Shown here piece after piece: positions 1-5,614 of a DNA stretch of 6,332 nt. Source of the DNA: Oscillospiraceae bacterium (lineage in GTDB: Bacteria; Bacillota; Clostridia; Oscillospirales; Acutalibacteraceae); assembly GCA_021640185.1 (NCBI GenBank), contig JAJXDX010000128.1, positions 1 to 6,332 on the forward strand. The letters run 5' to 3'. The notes below the pieces were generated by a model, which saw nothing but the letters and a program-made list of their open reading frames with translations, made no database searches and was not told the origin of the DNA. The translations under genes and the position numbers were made by a program. Position 1 is the stretch's first letter. Each line of letters starts with the position of its first letter.

Positions 1-39
1 CCTTCAGGATAGCAGAGATCGGCCGTTGCGGCAAGCAAC

Positions 40-63
40 GCCGGACGACATCCCGGCCTTTTT
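40..63 (+). terminator. Possible plus-strand terminator of an off-window gene
   Basis: A short stem (GCCGG at 40-44, CCGGC at 53-57, 8-base loop) is followed by C and five T on the plus strand. A second small stem lies just upstream (CGTTGC 24-29, GCAACG 35-40). An in-frame TAG at 10-12 could be the end of a plus-strand gene converging on the ligase gene. The stem is only 5 bp, so this is weak; apart from it I see nothing in 1-77. Confidence 0.25.
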
Positions 64-77
64 GCCGTTTTTGGGGC

Positions 78-115
78 AAAAAGCCCGCCGCGTTCCGGGC
101 GGGAGCGCGGCGGGC
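78..115 (-). terminator. Intrinsic terminator of the O-antigen-ligase-family gene
   Basis: A perfect 10-bp GC stem (106-115 pairs with 83-92, 13-base loop) lies just downstream of the stop codon at 123-125. On the minus strand it is followed directly by five T (82-78). This is the canonical stem plus U-tract layout of a Rho-independent terminator and ends the single-gene transcript. Confidence 0.87.
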
Positions 116-122
116 GTGCGGG

Positions 123-1571
123 TCAGATCGTGCGCTCCCCTGCGGAGCGGGGGACGCGGCGGCCGGTGATCGCCGCCCGCAGGCGGGCGTGCAGCGGGAT
201 GCCGCGCGGGACGGGATAAAGCTCGGCTATCCGCTCGCCGACGGCGAGCAGCAGGATCAGGTCGAACACGAGCTTTGGCGTCATCAGCGGGTAATCGGCC
301 AAGCCCTGCAGGAAGATCGCGCCGGCGAAGCCCAGCACCGCGAAGCCCATCCAAAACGTGCGGCTGTCCTTTGGCGTCAGCAGCAGATCCAGCCCCAGCC
401 GCAGGATGCGCAGCGCGATCAGCCCCATGATCGCCACGGCGATGATGCCGCCCTCGACCAAAAACTGCAGGACGATGTTGTGTGCGTGGATCGCCTCGAT
501 CCCGTGGCTGCGCAGCAACGCCCACGTGACGGCGCAGCCCGCGCCGTAGCCTTGGATCGGACGCTGCCGGAAGTCGTCGAGCAGCGAGAACCAAATGTGC
601 CAACGGGCATTGATCGCACCGTCCGGGCCGGAGTTGATCAGGTCGTCCAGATCGCGGTCGCCGCTTCCGGTATGGTGGCCGTCTTTGCCGTCTTCGTCAT
701 CGCGGGTGATGCTGTCGATGATCTCGCTGCCGACGGAGATGCCCGGGATCACGGTCATCATGCGCGCCACCACGCTGTTGGGGATCAGCAGCAGCGCCGC
801 GAAGGCGTAGGCGATGACGGTCTTCGTCCGCCGCGGGATGTTGCACAGCACCGTGGCCAGCATGATCGCGACCAGCGCAAGGTATCCCCCGCGGGAGAAC
901 GAGAACAAAATGCCGCTGACGATCGCGATGATGCAGCCGTGCGTGAAATGACGCAGCCGCTGCGGCGCGACGGAGGTGTTGAACACGATCGCCACCGGCA
1001 GCATGGCCGTCAGGTATTCGGACAGGACGTTGGGGTTGGAGAACGTGGCGCAGGCGCGCAGCTTGTACGGCGTGAAGCCGATCTCCATCGGCAGCAGCCG
1101 GTAAACGATCTTGTCCAGCGGATCCCAAAAGCGGATGGGGTTCGTGTTCGTGACCGTGCCGATGATATACTGCGCCGTGCCGATCGCACCGACGAGCGCT
1201 GCCGCCACAGTCAGGTACAGCAGCAGGGTGTTGAGCCTGTGCCGGTCGGTGACCGTCATGCGGACGATCGGATAGAGCATGAACAGATACAGCCACATCG
1301 CGGCCGTTTCCAGCGTGGCGGTCTGTTTGATCGACCAGAGCGTACTGAGCGCCGTGTAAGCGATGTAGATCAGCAGCAGCACGCCGATGTAGCCGAGCTT
1401 CGGCGGGCGGGCGTGCCGGGCGCGCACGTCGTGCACGGCGAACCCTGCCGCGGCGGCGACGAGCAGAAAACAGCAATATTCCGGAAAAAGCGGCACGGCA
1501 GCCAACAGCAGAAGCGCCCATTGCCACGACCGGATACCGGCCGATGCGGGCGATCGACTTGAAAGTTCCAT
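123..1571 (-). CDS. O-antigen ligase family (Wzy_C-type) polytopic membrane protein
   Basis: The 482-residue protein is dominated by hydrophobic segments, about ten or more likely membrane spans, for example near residues 17-45, 60-78, 88-105, 115-138, 187-198, 212-245, 251-265, 365-395 and 405-445. Family hallmarks are TFSNPN at 176-181, FSRGGYLAL at 225-233, a charged extracytoplasmic loop ending in ARWHIW (322-327), GYGAG (341-345) and AHNIVLQFLVEGG (363-375). Such proteins polymerise or transfer lipid-linked glycans on the outer face of the membrane. In a Gram-positive the acceptor is unknown and could be a wall glycan, capsule or glycoprotein. The frame stays open upstream to 2054, but the ATG at 1571 is preceded by AAAGGAG with 5-base spacing, and a longer start would run across spoIIR. 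The loop at 285-318 is unusually acidic. The gene stands alone, with its own promoter and terminator and no glycosyltransferase nearby. Confidence 0.9.
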   Translation of the reverse strand: MELSSRSPASAGIRSWQWALLLLAAVPLFPEYCCFLLVAAAAGFAVHDVRARHARPPKLGYIGVLLLIYIAYTALSTLWSIKQTATLETAAMWLYLFMLYPIVRMTVTDRHRLNTLLLYLTVAAALVGAIGTAQYIIGTVTNTNPIRFWDPLDKIVYRLLPMEIGFTPYKLRACATFSNPNVLSEYLTAMLPVAIVFNTSVAPQRLRHFTHGCIIAIVSGILFSFSRGGYLALVAIMLATVLCNIPRRTKTVIAYAFAALLLIPNSVVARMMTVIPGISVGSEIIDSITRDDEDGKDGHHTGSGDRDLDDLINSGPDGAINARWHIWFSLLDDFRQRPIQGYGAGCAVTWALLRSHGIEAIHAHNIVLQFLVEGGIIAVAIMGLIALRILRLGLDLLLTPKDSRTFWMGFAVLGFAGAIFLQGLADYPLMTPKLVFDLILLLAVGERIAELYPVPRGIPLHARLRAAITGRRVPRSAGERTI

Positions 1572-1591
1572 AGCGGCTCCTTTCTTTTTGC

Positions 1592-1621
1592 TCCCGGGCA
1601 GCGTTTTGCCGCCGTCCGGGA
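1592..1621 (-). other. Leader hairpin in the ligase mRNA
   Basis: In the 5' leader, TCCCG (minus strand, 1621-1617) pairs with CGGGA (1596-1592), enclosing GGCGGC/GCTGCC (one G-U pair) with the loop AAAAC and a 3-base bulge. It would begin about 4 bases after the predicted transcription start. It ends about 10 bases before the AAAGGAG ribosome binding site, so it leaves that site free. A 5'-end stabiliser is a possible role; there is no U-tract, so it is not a terminator. Confidence 0.4.
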
Positions 1622-1650
1622 CAGCCAACATACTATAGCACATTTGGCTG
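1622..1650. repeat. Inverted repeat flanking the ligase -10 box
   Basis: A perfect 7-bp inverted repeat, CAGCCAA (1622-1628) and TTGGCTG (1644-1650), brackets the -10 element with 15 bases between the arms. One arm lies in the spacer between -35 and -10, the other near the predicted start of transcription. The placement suits a repressor operator. No regulator is identified and chance cannot be excluded. Confidence 0.4.
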
Positions 1651-1660
1651 CGATATGCAA
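1632..1660 (-). promoter_or_regulatory. Sigma-A-type promoter of the O-antigen-ligase-family gene
   Basis: On the minus strand, TTGCAT (1660-1655) is followed after exactly 17 bases by TATAGT (1637-1632). A TGC extension directly before the -10 makes it an extended -10 promoter. The -35 matches consensus at only three positions, which the TGn motif can offset. The expected start near 1625 gives a leader of about 54 bases to the ATG at 1571. Confidence 0.7.
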
Positions 1661-1719
1661 GAAAGGTTACAAAGCTGTCATCTTTTTCGTTCGACAACGG
1701 CAGTTTTTGGGAGCCGAAA

Positions 1720-1758
1720 CGCCCGCCGATCGCGGCAAAATGCCGCAGGCGGCGGGCG
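1720..1758 (-). terminator. Probable terminator downstream of spoIIR
   Basis: Eight bases after the spoIIR stop codon, a perfect 9-bp outer stem (CGCCCGCCG at 1758-1750 with CGGCGGGCG at 1728-1720, minus strand) encloses a second 6-bp stem (GCGGCA/TGCCGC, 1746-1732). The tail is only TTTCGG, so the U-tract is poor. It is likely a transcript-end structure of moderate strength separating spoIIR from the ligase gene. Confidence 0.5.
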
Positions 1759-1765
1759 AGGAGGA

Positions 1766-2446
1766 TCATTTGCGAAAGCGGCGCAGCAGTGCTTCGATCT
1801 GCTCGATCAGCCAAAAGCGGACGGTGTAGCGGCTGCCGCCGGTGACGAAACGCTCCTCGTCCGGGGAGAGGACGTCGCCCAGCTGCTTTTCGTCCGCTGC
1901 CGCGCCAAGGCACATCGGCGGGAACACGACGCACCACCAGTTGTGCCCCTTGCCTTCGCCGAGGGTCAGGCGCACGGCATCGTACATCCCGGCGGGCAAG
2001 GTGACCGTGCCGTTTTCCGCCGCATATTCGCGCGTGGGGAAATACATCCGGCACACCTCGGCGCGCACGGACTGCGTGCTGTCCGCCGCGCGCAGCGCGT
2101 CCTCTGCCGCCGCCTGCAGCTGCGGCAGAGCATTTTCGGCCAGCCGCAGCGCCTCGTCCGCGTCCGCCGCGCCGTCCAGCCAGCCGGCCGCGGCGGACGT
2201 GACGGCGTCGCGCACCGTCAGCTTCAGCGCCTGATCGGCCTCGGTATCGGAATTGGCCAAGATGTGCAGCCGCACGACGCTCTGCCGGATGTCATCACAG
2301 CGGCGGTAGGTGGTGCAGACGGCGAGCGCGGCGCAGAGCGCCAGCCCGCCCGCCATCGCGCGCAGCAGCTGCTGCCGGTGCAGCGGCAAAAACACGCGCA
2401 CCGCGCGGAGATGCCGCGCCGTTTTTTCGTTTTTGATCTGGTGCAT
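1766..2446 (-). CDS. spoIIR: Stage II sporulation protein R
   Basis: SpoIIR is made in the forespore and acts in the space between the forespore and mother cell, where it triggers SpoIIGA-dependent processing of pro-sigma-E. The 226-residue product has a basic N terminus, one hydrophobic segment near residues 28-47 (signal or anchor), then VVRLHILANSD (57-67) with ALKLTVRDAV (73-82). The C-terminal part has VRLTLGEGKGHNWWCVVFPP (158-177), the most diagnostic stretch of the family. Length fits. The frame is open upstream to 2611, but that region overlaps the end of ispE; the ATG at 2446 lies just after a T-run and has AAAGGA with long (12-base) spacing upstream, so the start is likely but its ribosome binding site is suboptimal. 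Presence of the gene implies an endospore former. See the hairpin and promoter entries for its control. Confidence 0.95.
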   Translation of the reverse strand: MHQIKNEKTARHLRAVRVFLPLHRQQLLRAMAGGLALCAALAVCTTYRRCDDIRQSVVRLHILANSDTEADQALKLTVRDAVTSAAAGWLDGAADADEALRLAENALPQLQAAAEDALRAADSTQSVRAEVCRMYFPTREYAAENGTVTLPAGMYDAVRLTLGEGKGHNWWCVVFPPMCLGAAADEKQLGDVLSPDEERFVTGGSRYTVRFWLIEQIEALLRRFRK

Positions 2447-2503
2447 AAAAAGATCCCGTCCTTTCCGCTTTGCCGATCGCAAGGCAGAGTATGGACGGGA
2501 TCT
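2447..2503 (-). terminator. Terminator-like hairpin covering the spoIIR ribosome binding region
   Basis: A perfect 11-bp inverted repeat, AGATCCCGTCC (2503-2493 on the minus strand) and GGACGGGATCT (2461-2451), is followed at once by TTTT and then the spoIIR ATG. The 31-base loop contains a further 7-bp stem (CTCTGCC/GGCAAAG, one G-U pair). It begins 7 bases after the ispE stop codon. It can act as a terminator for ispE and, in any read-through RNA, its 3' arm would hide the purine-rich sequence before spoIIR. Confidence 0.6.
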
Positions 2504-2516
2504 CGGACGATCATAC
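2488..2516 (-). promoter_or_regulatory. Candidate forespore (sigma-F-like) promoter of spoIIR
   Basis: On the minus strand, GTATG (2516-2512) is followed after 15 bases by GTCCATACT (2496-2488). The sigma-F consensus is roughly GYATA, 15 bases, GGNNANANT; the site misses the last base of the first element and the second G of the other. spoIIR is sigma-F-controlled in Bacillus, which favours this reading. The -35-like element overlaps the ispE stop codon. Transcription would start near 2481, inside the hairpin loop. Confidence 0.38.
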
Positions 2517-3386
2517 GATCTGTTCGGAAAGATCGATGCCGCTGCACGGATGGCAGACGAACACCGTGTCCCAATGTGCGGACAGCGCAGCGGCGCAGCG
2601 GTCGGCCGCATCGTCGTCGACGAACACGCCGAACACGGCGCTGCCGCTGCCGGTCATGCACGCGGCGTGCGCGCCGAGCGACAGCATCGTGCGTCGGATC
2701 TGTTCGACGCACGGCAGCGCCGTGGCGGCGGAGAACACGTTGATGAACTGCGGCAGCAGTGCCGCAAGGTCGCCGTCCTGCACGGCGCGGCGCGCCGCCG
2801 CGTTATCCGGCCGCCGCGTGAGCGGCGCGGCGTCGACGGCGCGGTAGGCCTCGGCCGTGGAGATGCCCTCCGGCGGCTTGGCGACGACGAACGCGATCGG
2901 CGGCAGCAGCGGCAGGGGGCAGATCGTTTCGCCGATGCCGGTGACCATCGCCGTGCCGCCGTGCAGGCAGAACGGCACGTCCGCGCCGACCGCCAGCGCC
3001 AGCGAGAGCAGCTCTGCCTTTGGCAGCGCCGTGCCGAACAGGCGGTCGAGCGCCGCAAGCGCGGCGGCGGCATCGGCGCTGCCGCCGCCCATGCCCGCCT
3101 GCTGCGGGATCGTTTTTTTGAGGTGCAGCGCCGCGCCGGCCGACAGGCCGCAATGCCGCAAAAAAAGCTGCGCGGCGCGCACGGCCGTGTTCTTTTCCGG
3201 CGGGCAGGGCTCGGCCCCTTCCACCGTCAGCGTGACGGGGCCGTCCGTTGCGGTCGCGGTCAGCGTGTCGTAACGGTCGACGGTCTGCATCAGGCTGTTC
3301 AAGATGTGATAGCCGTCCGCGCGGCGGTCGACCACGTCCAGCGTCAGGTTGAGCTTGGCCGGGGCGCGGGCAACGATCCGCTTCAT
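2511..3386 (-). CDS. ispE: 4-(cytidine 5'-diphospho)-2-C-methyl-D-erythritol kinase
   Basis: IspE is the GHMP-family kinase that uses ATP to phosphorylate the 2-hydroxyl of CDP-methylerythritol in the MEP route to isopentenyl diphosphate, in the cytoplasm. The 291-residue length is normal. Visible motifs are APAKLNLTLDV (8-18) with the probable catalytic Lys11, the glycine-rich ATP loop IPQQAGMGGGSADAAAAL (93-110), GADVPFCLHGG (134-144) with the probable catalytic Asp136, and MTGSGSAVFGVF (244-255). The usual N-D-x-E near the helix before the C-terminal domain reads NVFS (216-219), a mild departure. The ATG at 3386 overlaps the aminotransferase stop by 4 bases (ATGA), with GGAGGAG 5 bases upstream, so translation is probably coupled. 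The gene appears intact and functional. Confidence 0.96.
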   Translation of the reverse strand: MKRIVARAPAKLNLTLDVVDRRADGYHILNSLMQTVDRYDTLTATATDGPVTLTVEGAEPCPPEKNTAVRAAQLFLRHCGLSAGAALHLKKTIPQQAGMGGGSADAAAALAALDRLFGTALPKAELLSLALAVGADVPFCLHGGTAMVTGIGETICPLPLLPPIAFVVAKPPEGISTAEAYRAVDAAPLTRRPDNAAARRAVQDGDLAALLPQFINVFSAATALPCVEQIRRTMLSLGAHAACMTGSGSAVFGVFVDDDAADRCAAALSAHWDTVFVCHPCSGIDLSEQIV

Positions 3387-4549
3387 CGGTGCTCCTCCAA
3401 AAACGCGCCGATCCGCCGCAGCGCTTCCGCGATGTGCTTGAGCGAATAGCAGTACGAGATCCGCACGTACCCTTCGCCGCACGCGCCGAAGGCGCTGCCC
3501 GGCACGACGGCCACGTGCTTCTCCTCCAGCAGCGCGCCGCAGAACCCGTCGGACGTCATGCCCGTGCCGCGGATGCACGGGAACACGTAGAACGCGCCCT
3601 CCGGCTCGAAACAGGGCAGACCCAGCTTTTGCAGCCCGTCGACGATATAGCGGCGGCGCATATCGTATTCGCTGCGCATGGCCTCGACGTCGGCGTCGCC
3701 GTTGTTCATCGCCTCGATCGCGGCGTGCTGCGCCGTGGTGGGCGCGCACATGATCGCGAACTGATGCAGCTTGGTGATCATCTTCATCACCGGGGCGGGG
3801 CCGCAGGCATAGCCCAAGCGCCAGCCGGTCATGGCGAACGCCTTGGAGAACCCGCTGACCAGAACGGTGCGCTCCCGCATCCCGGGGACGGACGCGATGC
3901 TGACGTGATCGCGGCCGTAGGTCAGCTCGCCGTAGATCTCGTCCGACAGGATCATCACGTCCGTGCCGCGCAGCACCTCGGCGATCTCCTCCAGCGCCTC
4001 ACGCGGCATGATCGCGCCGGTGGGGTTGTTCGGGTAGGGCAGGATCAGCAGCTTCGTGCGCGGGGTGATCTTTTCGCGCAGGGCCTGTGCCGTCAGGCGG
4101 AACGCATCCTCTGCCCGGGTGACGACCGGCACCGGCACGCCGCCCGCCATGCGGGTCAGCGGATCGTAGCAGACGAAGCTCGGCTCCGGGATCAGCACCT
4201 CGTCGCCCGGCGAGACCAGCGCGCGGATCGTCAGGTCGATCGCCTCGCTGCCGCCGACGGTGACCAGGATCTCGTCCTTCGGGGCGTAGGTCAGGCCGCC
4301 GTGGCGCTGCAGATACCCGGCGATCGCCTGCCGCAGCGCGAGCAGCCCGGCGTTGGGGCTGTACCACGTTTTGCCTTTTTCCAGCGTCGTGATGCCCTCC
4401 TGCCGGATGTGCCACGGGGTGGAAAAGTCCGGCTCGCCTACCGAGAGGGAGATCACCTCGTCCATCTCGGCCGCGATGTCGAAAAATTTGCGGATGCCGG
4501 AGGGCTTGAGCTCGCACAGCGTCCGGTTGACGATCTTATCGTAGTTCAT
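3383..4549 (-). CDS. Class I/II PLP-dependent aminotransferase, AlaT-like
   Basis: The 388-residue fold-type I aminotransferase shows the expected order of motifs: SVGEPDFSTP (36-45), YSPNAGLLALR (63-73), GGSEAID (99-105), YPNNPTG (172-178) with the cofactor-contacting Asn175, SDEIYGELTY (202-211) with Asp203, SGFSKAFAMTGWRLGY (232-247) with Schiff-base Lys236, and GYVRISY (360-366) with the substrate-carboxylate Arg363. It should exchange amino groups between an amino acid and a 2-oxo acid in the cytoplasm. The exact substrate cannot be read from the motifs. Alanine is favoured because the gene directly follows an Lrp/AsnC regulator, as alaT follows alaR in Bacillus subtilis; aspartate or aromatic substrates remain possible. 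Start and stop both overlap neighbours by 4 bases, so the three genes form one translationally coupled operon. Confidence 0.92.
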   Translation of the reverse strand: MNYDKIVNRTLCELKPSGIRKFFDIAAEMDEVISLSVGEPDFSTPWHIRQEGITTLEKGKTWYSPNAGLLALRQAIAGYLQRHGGLTYAPKDEILVTVGGSEAIDLTIRALVSPGDEVLIPEPSFVCYDPLTRMAGGVPVPVVTRAEDAFRLTAQALREKITPRTKLLILPYPNNPTGAIMPREALEEIAEVLRGTDVMILSDEIYGELTYGRDHVSIASVPGMRERTVLVSGFSKAFAMTGWRLGYACGPAPVMKMITKLHQFAIMCAPTTAQHAAIEAMNNGDADVEAMRSEYDMRRRYIVDGLQKLGLPCFEPEGAFYVFPCIRGTGMTSDGFCGALLEEKHVAVVPGSAFGACGEGYVRISYCYSLKHIAEALRRIGAFLEEHR

Positions 4550-5019
4550 AGCTGCCCTCTTTCGTCCTTTTCGTCCTCGAGGAACAGCACGCCGCGCTCC
4601 TTATACGTCTTGAGCACGAAATGCGTGGCCGTGGACAGCACACCGTCGATCGGCGACAGGCGCTTGGCCACGAACATCGCCACGTCGCGGAACGACCGTC
4701 CCGTGATCCGCACCGACAGGTCGTAGCCGCCGGACATCAGGCAGACGCTCTCTACCTCGTCGAAGGACATGATCGTTTCCGCCACGGCATCGAACCCGCG
4801 GTCCTTCGACGGCGCGATCTGCAGATCGATGATCGCGGTGACATACTCGCGGTTGGTCTTGTCCCAGTCGATCAGCGCCTTGTAGCCGCGCACGACGCCC
4901 GCCTTTTCCAGTGCGGCCAGATGCTCGCCGACCTCTTTCTCGGTCATGTTCAGCATGACGGCCAGCTGTGCGTCGGTCAGGCGCGCGTTCTCGTCAAGCA
5001 GTTTCAGCAGTTTATCCAT
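4546..5019 (-). CDS. Lrp/AsnC family transcriptional regulator, AlaR-like
   Basis: The 157-residue protein has an N-terminal winged helix-turn-helix (about residues 1-50: LLKLLDENARLTDAQLAVML, then a recognition helix near 27-39) and a C-terminal RAM ligand-binding domain (about 60-142) with the SGGYDL turn (96-101) and THFVLKTYKERGVLF (132-146). Family members form dimers and octamers and sense amino acids. Here the likely targets are its own operon and the aminotransferase encoded next to it. The ATG at 5019 has GGAGG with 7-base spacing. The C-terminal tail is acidic (EDEKDER). The stop overlaps the aminotransferase start by 4 bases. A palindrome over the promoter -35 is a candidate autoregulatory site. 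The effector is not evident from sequence; alanine is an inference from context. Confidence 0.93.
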   Translation of the reverse strand: MDKLLKLLDENARLTDAQLAVMLNMTEKEVGEHLAALEKAGVVRGYKALIDWDKTNREYVTAIIDLQIAPSKDRGFDAVAETIMSFDEVESVCLMSGGYDLSVRITGRSFRDVAMFVAKRLSPIDGVLSTATHFVLKTYKERGVLFLEDEKDERGQL

Positions 5020-5052
5020 GATCCTTCCTCCGTTTCTTCGGTTTGGCTCGCG

Positions 5053-5077
5053 CGGCGCGGGTGACTTTATCGCGCCG
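5053..5077 (-). other. Leader hairpin upstream of the Lrp-family gene
   Basis: A perfect 7-bp stem, CGGCGCG and CGCGCCG, with an 11-base loop lies in the leader between the predicted start of transcription and the ribosome binding site, which it leaves free. There is no U-tract, so it is not a terminator. It would begin about 4 bases into the transcript, as does the ligase leader hairpin. Confidence 0.4.
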
Positions 5078-5086
5078 TTTCCCTAA

Positions 5087-5115
5087 AGTATACACGGTTT
5101 TGCGTCCAAACGCAA
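5087..5115 (-). promoter_or_regulatory. Sigma-A-type promoter of the Lrp-aminotransferase-ispE operon
   Basis: On the minus strand, TTGCGT (5115-5110) is followed after exactly 17 bases by TATACT (5092-5087), a 5/6 match to the -10 consensus; the -35 matches at three positions. Transcription would start near 5080, giving a leader of about 60 bases. It lies in the 178-base gap after the lipoprotein gene, downstream of that gene's terminator, so it should serve as the operon promoter. Confidence 0.65.
5100..5115. promoter_or_regulatory. Palindrome over the -35, candidate Lrp-family operator
   Basis: TTGCGTCCAAACGCAA is a perfect 6-bp dyad with a 4-base centre. One arm is exactly the -35 hexamer, so a bound protein would block RNA polymerase. 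The neighbouring gene encodes an Lrp/AsnC regulator, and members of that family commonly control their own promoters through partly symmetric sites near 15 bp. The binding partner is inferred. Confidence 0.5.
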
Positions 5116-5155
5116 GTGCTTTTTGCCGCGCGGCCGCGTAGTAAGGATGTGGGCG

Positions 5156-5190
5156 AAAAAGTTCCCCCGGCCGCGGGAGCGGCCGGGGGA
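5156..5190 (-). terminator. Intrinsic terminator of the lipoprotein operon
   Basis: A perfect 10-bp stem (TCCCCCGGCC at 5163-5172 with GGCCGGGGGA at 5181-5190, 8-base loop) begins seven bases after the stop codon at 5198-5200. On the minus strand the stem is followed by AC and five T (5160-5156). No T-run follows on the plus strand, so it works in the minus direction only. It insulates the right-hand gene pair from the Lrp operon. Confidence 0.85.
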
Positions 5191-5197
5191 GATGTCG

Positions 5198-5602
5198 TCA
5201 TTCGGCGGGGACGAATTTGAAGTTTTCGATGCAGATGACTTCTTTCCCCAGTGCGGTATTTGAGAAACGGAGATCGGTCACGGTCCAACTTTTGCCGTCA
5301 TTGCTCGGGTCATGATAGCATCGGATATACGCAGAGGCCGTGTCACTAAGGGCATACCAAAAGGTGAGCGATCCGCTGCCTGCTCTGTCCGGTTTTCCTA
5401 TGGCCTTCATGATCTGCTCATCCGTCCAGCCGGGGCGGATCTGCATCAATTTGTCCAGCTTTTCGCGGTCGACACCGTCATCCATGATCGCAAGGATCTG
5501 TTCTTCCTTCTTGGCCCAGTCCTGTTCTTCGCTTTTTCCGCAGGAGGTGCATAGCATCGGTGTCAGCAGAAGTAAAAACATCAGCATTGCTGCTCTTTTC
5601 AT
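5198..5602 (-). CDS. Small putative lipoprotein with a BamE/SmpA-like segment
   Basis: The 134-residue product starts MKRAAMLMFLLLLTPMLCTS followed by Cys21, a short signal peptide with a lipobox-like site (Thr-Ser-Cys, but Cys rather than Leu at -3), so export and lipid attachment are likely but not certain. After a charged linker (22-50), PGWTDEQIMKAIGKPDRAG (57-75) resembles the PGMTxxQVxxxLGxP pattern of BamE/SmpA-type folds, which also occur in small Gram-positive lipoproteins; the rest is strand-rich. No enzyme motif is seen. The ATG at 5602 has GGAGGG at 5-base spacing, within the 12-base gap after the upstream gene, so the two are probably co-translated. GC content is about 47% in a hand count of 5221-5280, below the core genes. 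Function is unknown; a partner or protective role for the upstream protein is possible. Confidence 0.82.
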   Translation of the reverse strand: MKRAAMLMFLLLLTPMLCTSCGKSEEQDWAKKEEQILAIMDDGVDREKLDKLMQIRPGWTDEQIMKAIGKPDRAGSGSLTFWYALSDTASAYIRCYHDPSNDGKSWTVTDLRFSNTALGKEVICIENFKFVPAE

Positions 5603-5614
5603 TGTATCCCTCCA

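Noticed and set aside
4..51. Fifteen-codon minus-strand frame MSSGVACRNGRSLLS left of the ligase terminator
   Set aside because: It lies downstream of a strong terminator, has no promoter and only a GGCCGGG upstream, and is too short to support.
59..82. Inverted repeat TTTTTGCC / GGCAAAAA left of the ligase terminator
   Set aside because: The arms consist mostly of the T- and A-runs belonging to the terminators on either strand, so no separate function is needed to explain it.
189..1562. Long plus-strand open frame opposite the ligase gene
   Set aside because: Its translation is rich in Arg, Gln, Asp and His with no domain, as expected for the antisense of a GC-rich membrane-protein gene; there is no ribosome binding site.
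1572..2054. N-terminal extension of the ligase reading frame beyond 1571
   Set aside because: It would run antiparallel-free but out of frame through spoIIR, its sequence is Arg/Ala/Pro-rich with no membrane pattern, and the ATG at 1571 has its own promoter and AAAGGAG site.
2514..3749. Upstream extension of the ispE frame to 3749
   Set aside because: The added residues overlap the aminotransferase in another frame and precede the conserved IspE N terminus MKRIVARAPAKLN; the ATG at 3386 has a good ribosome binding site.
3389..4726. Long plus-strand open frame opposite the aminotransferase
   Set aside because: It is the antisense shadow of a clearly recognised enzyme gene, low in complexity and without a family match.
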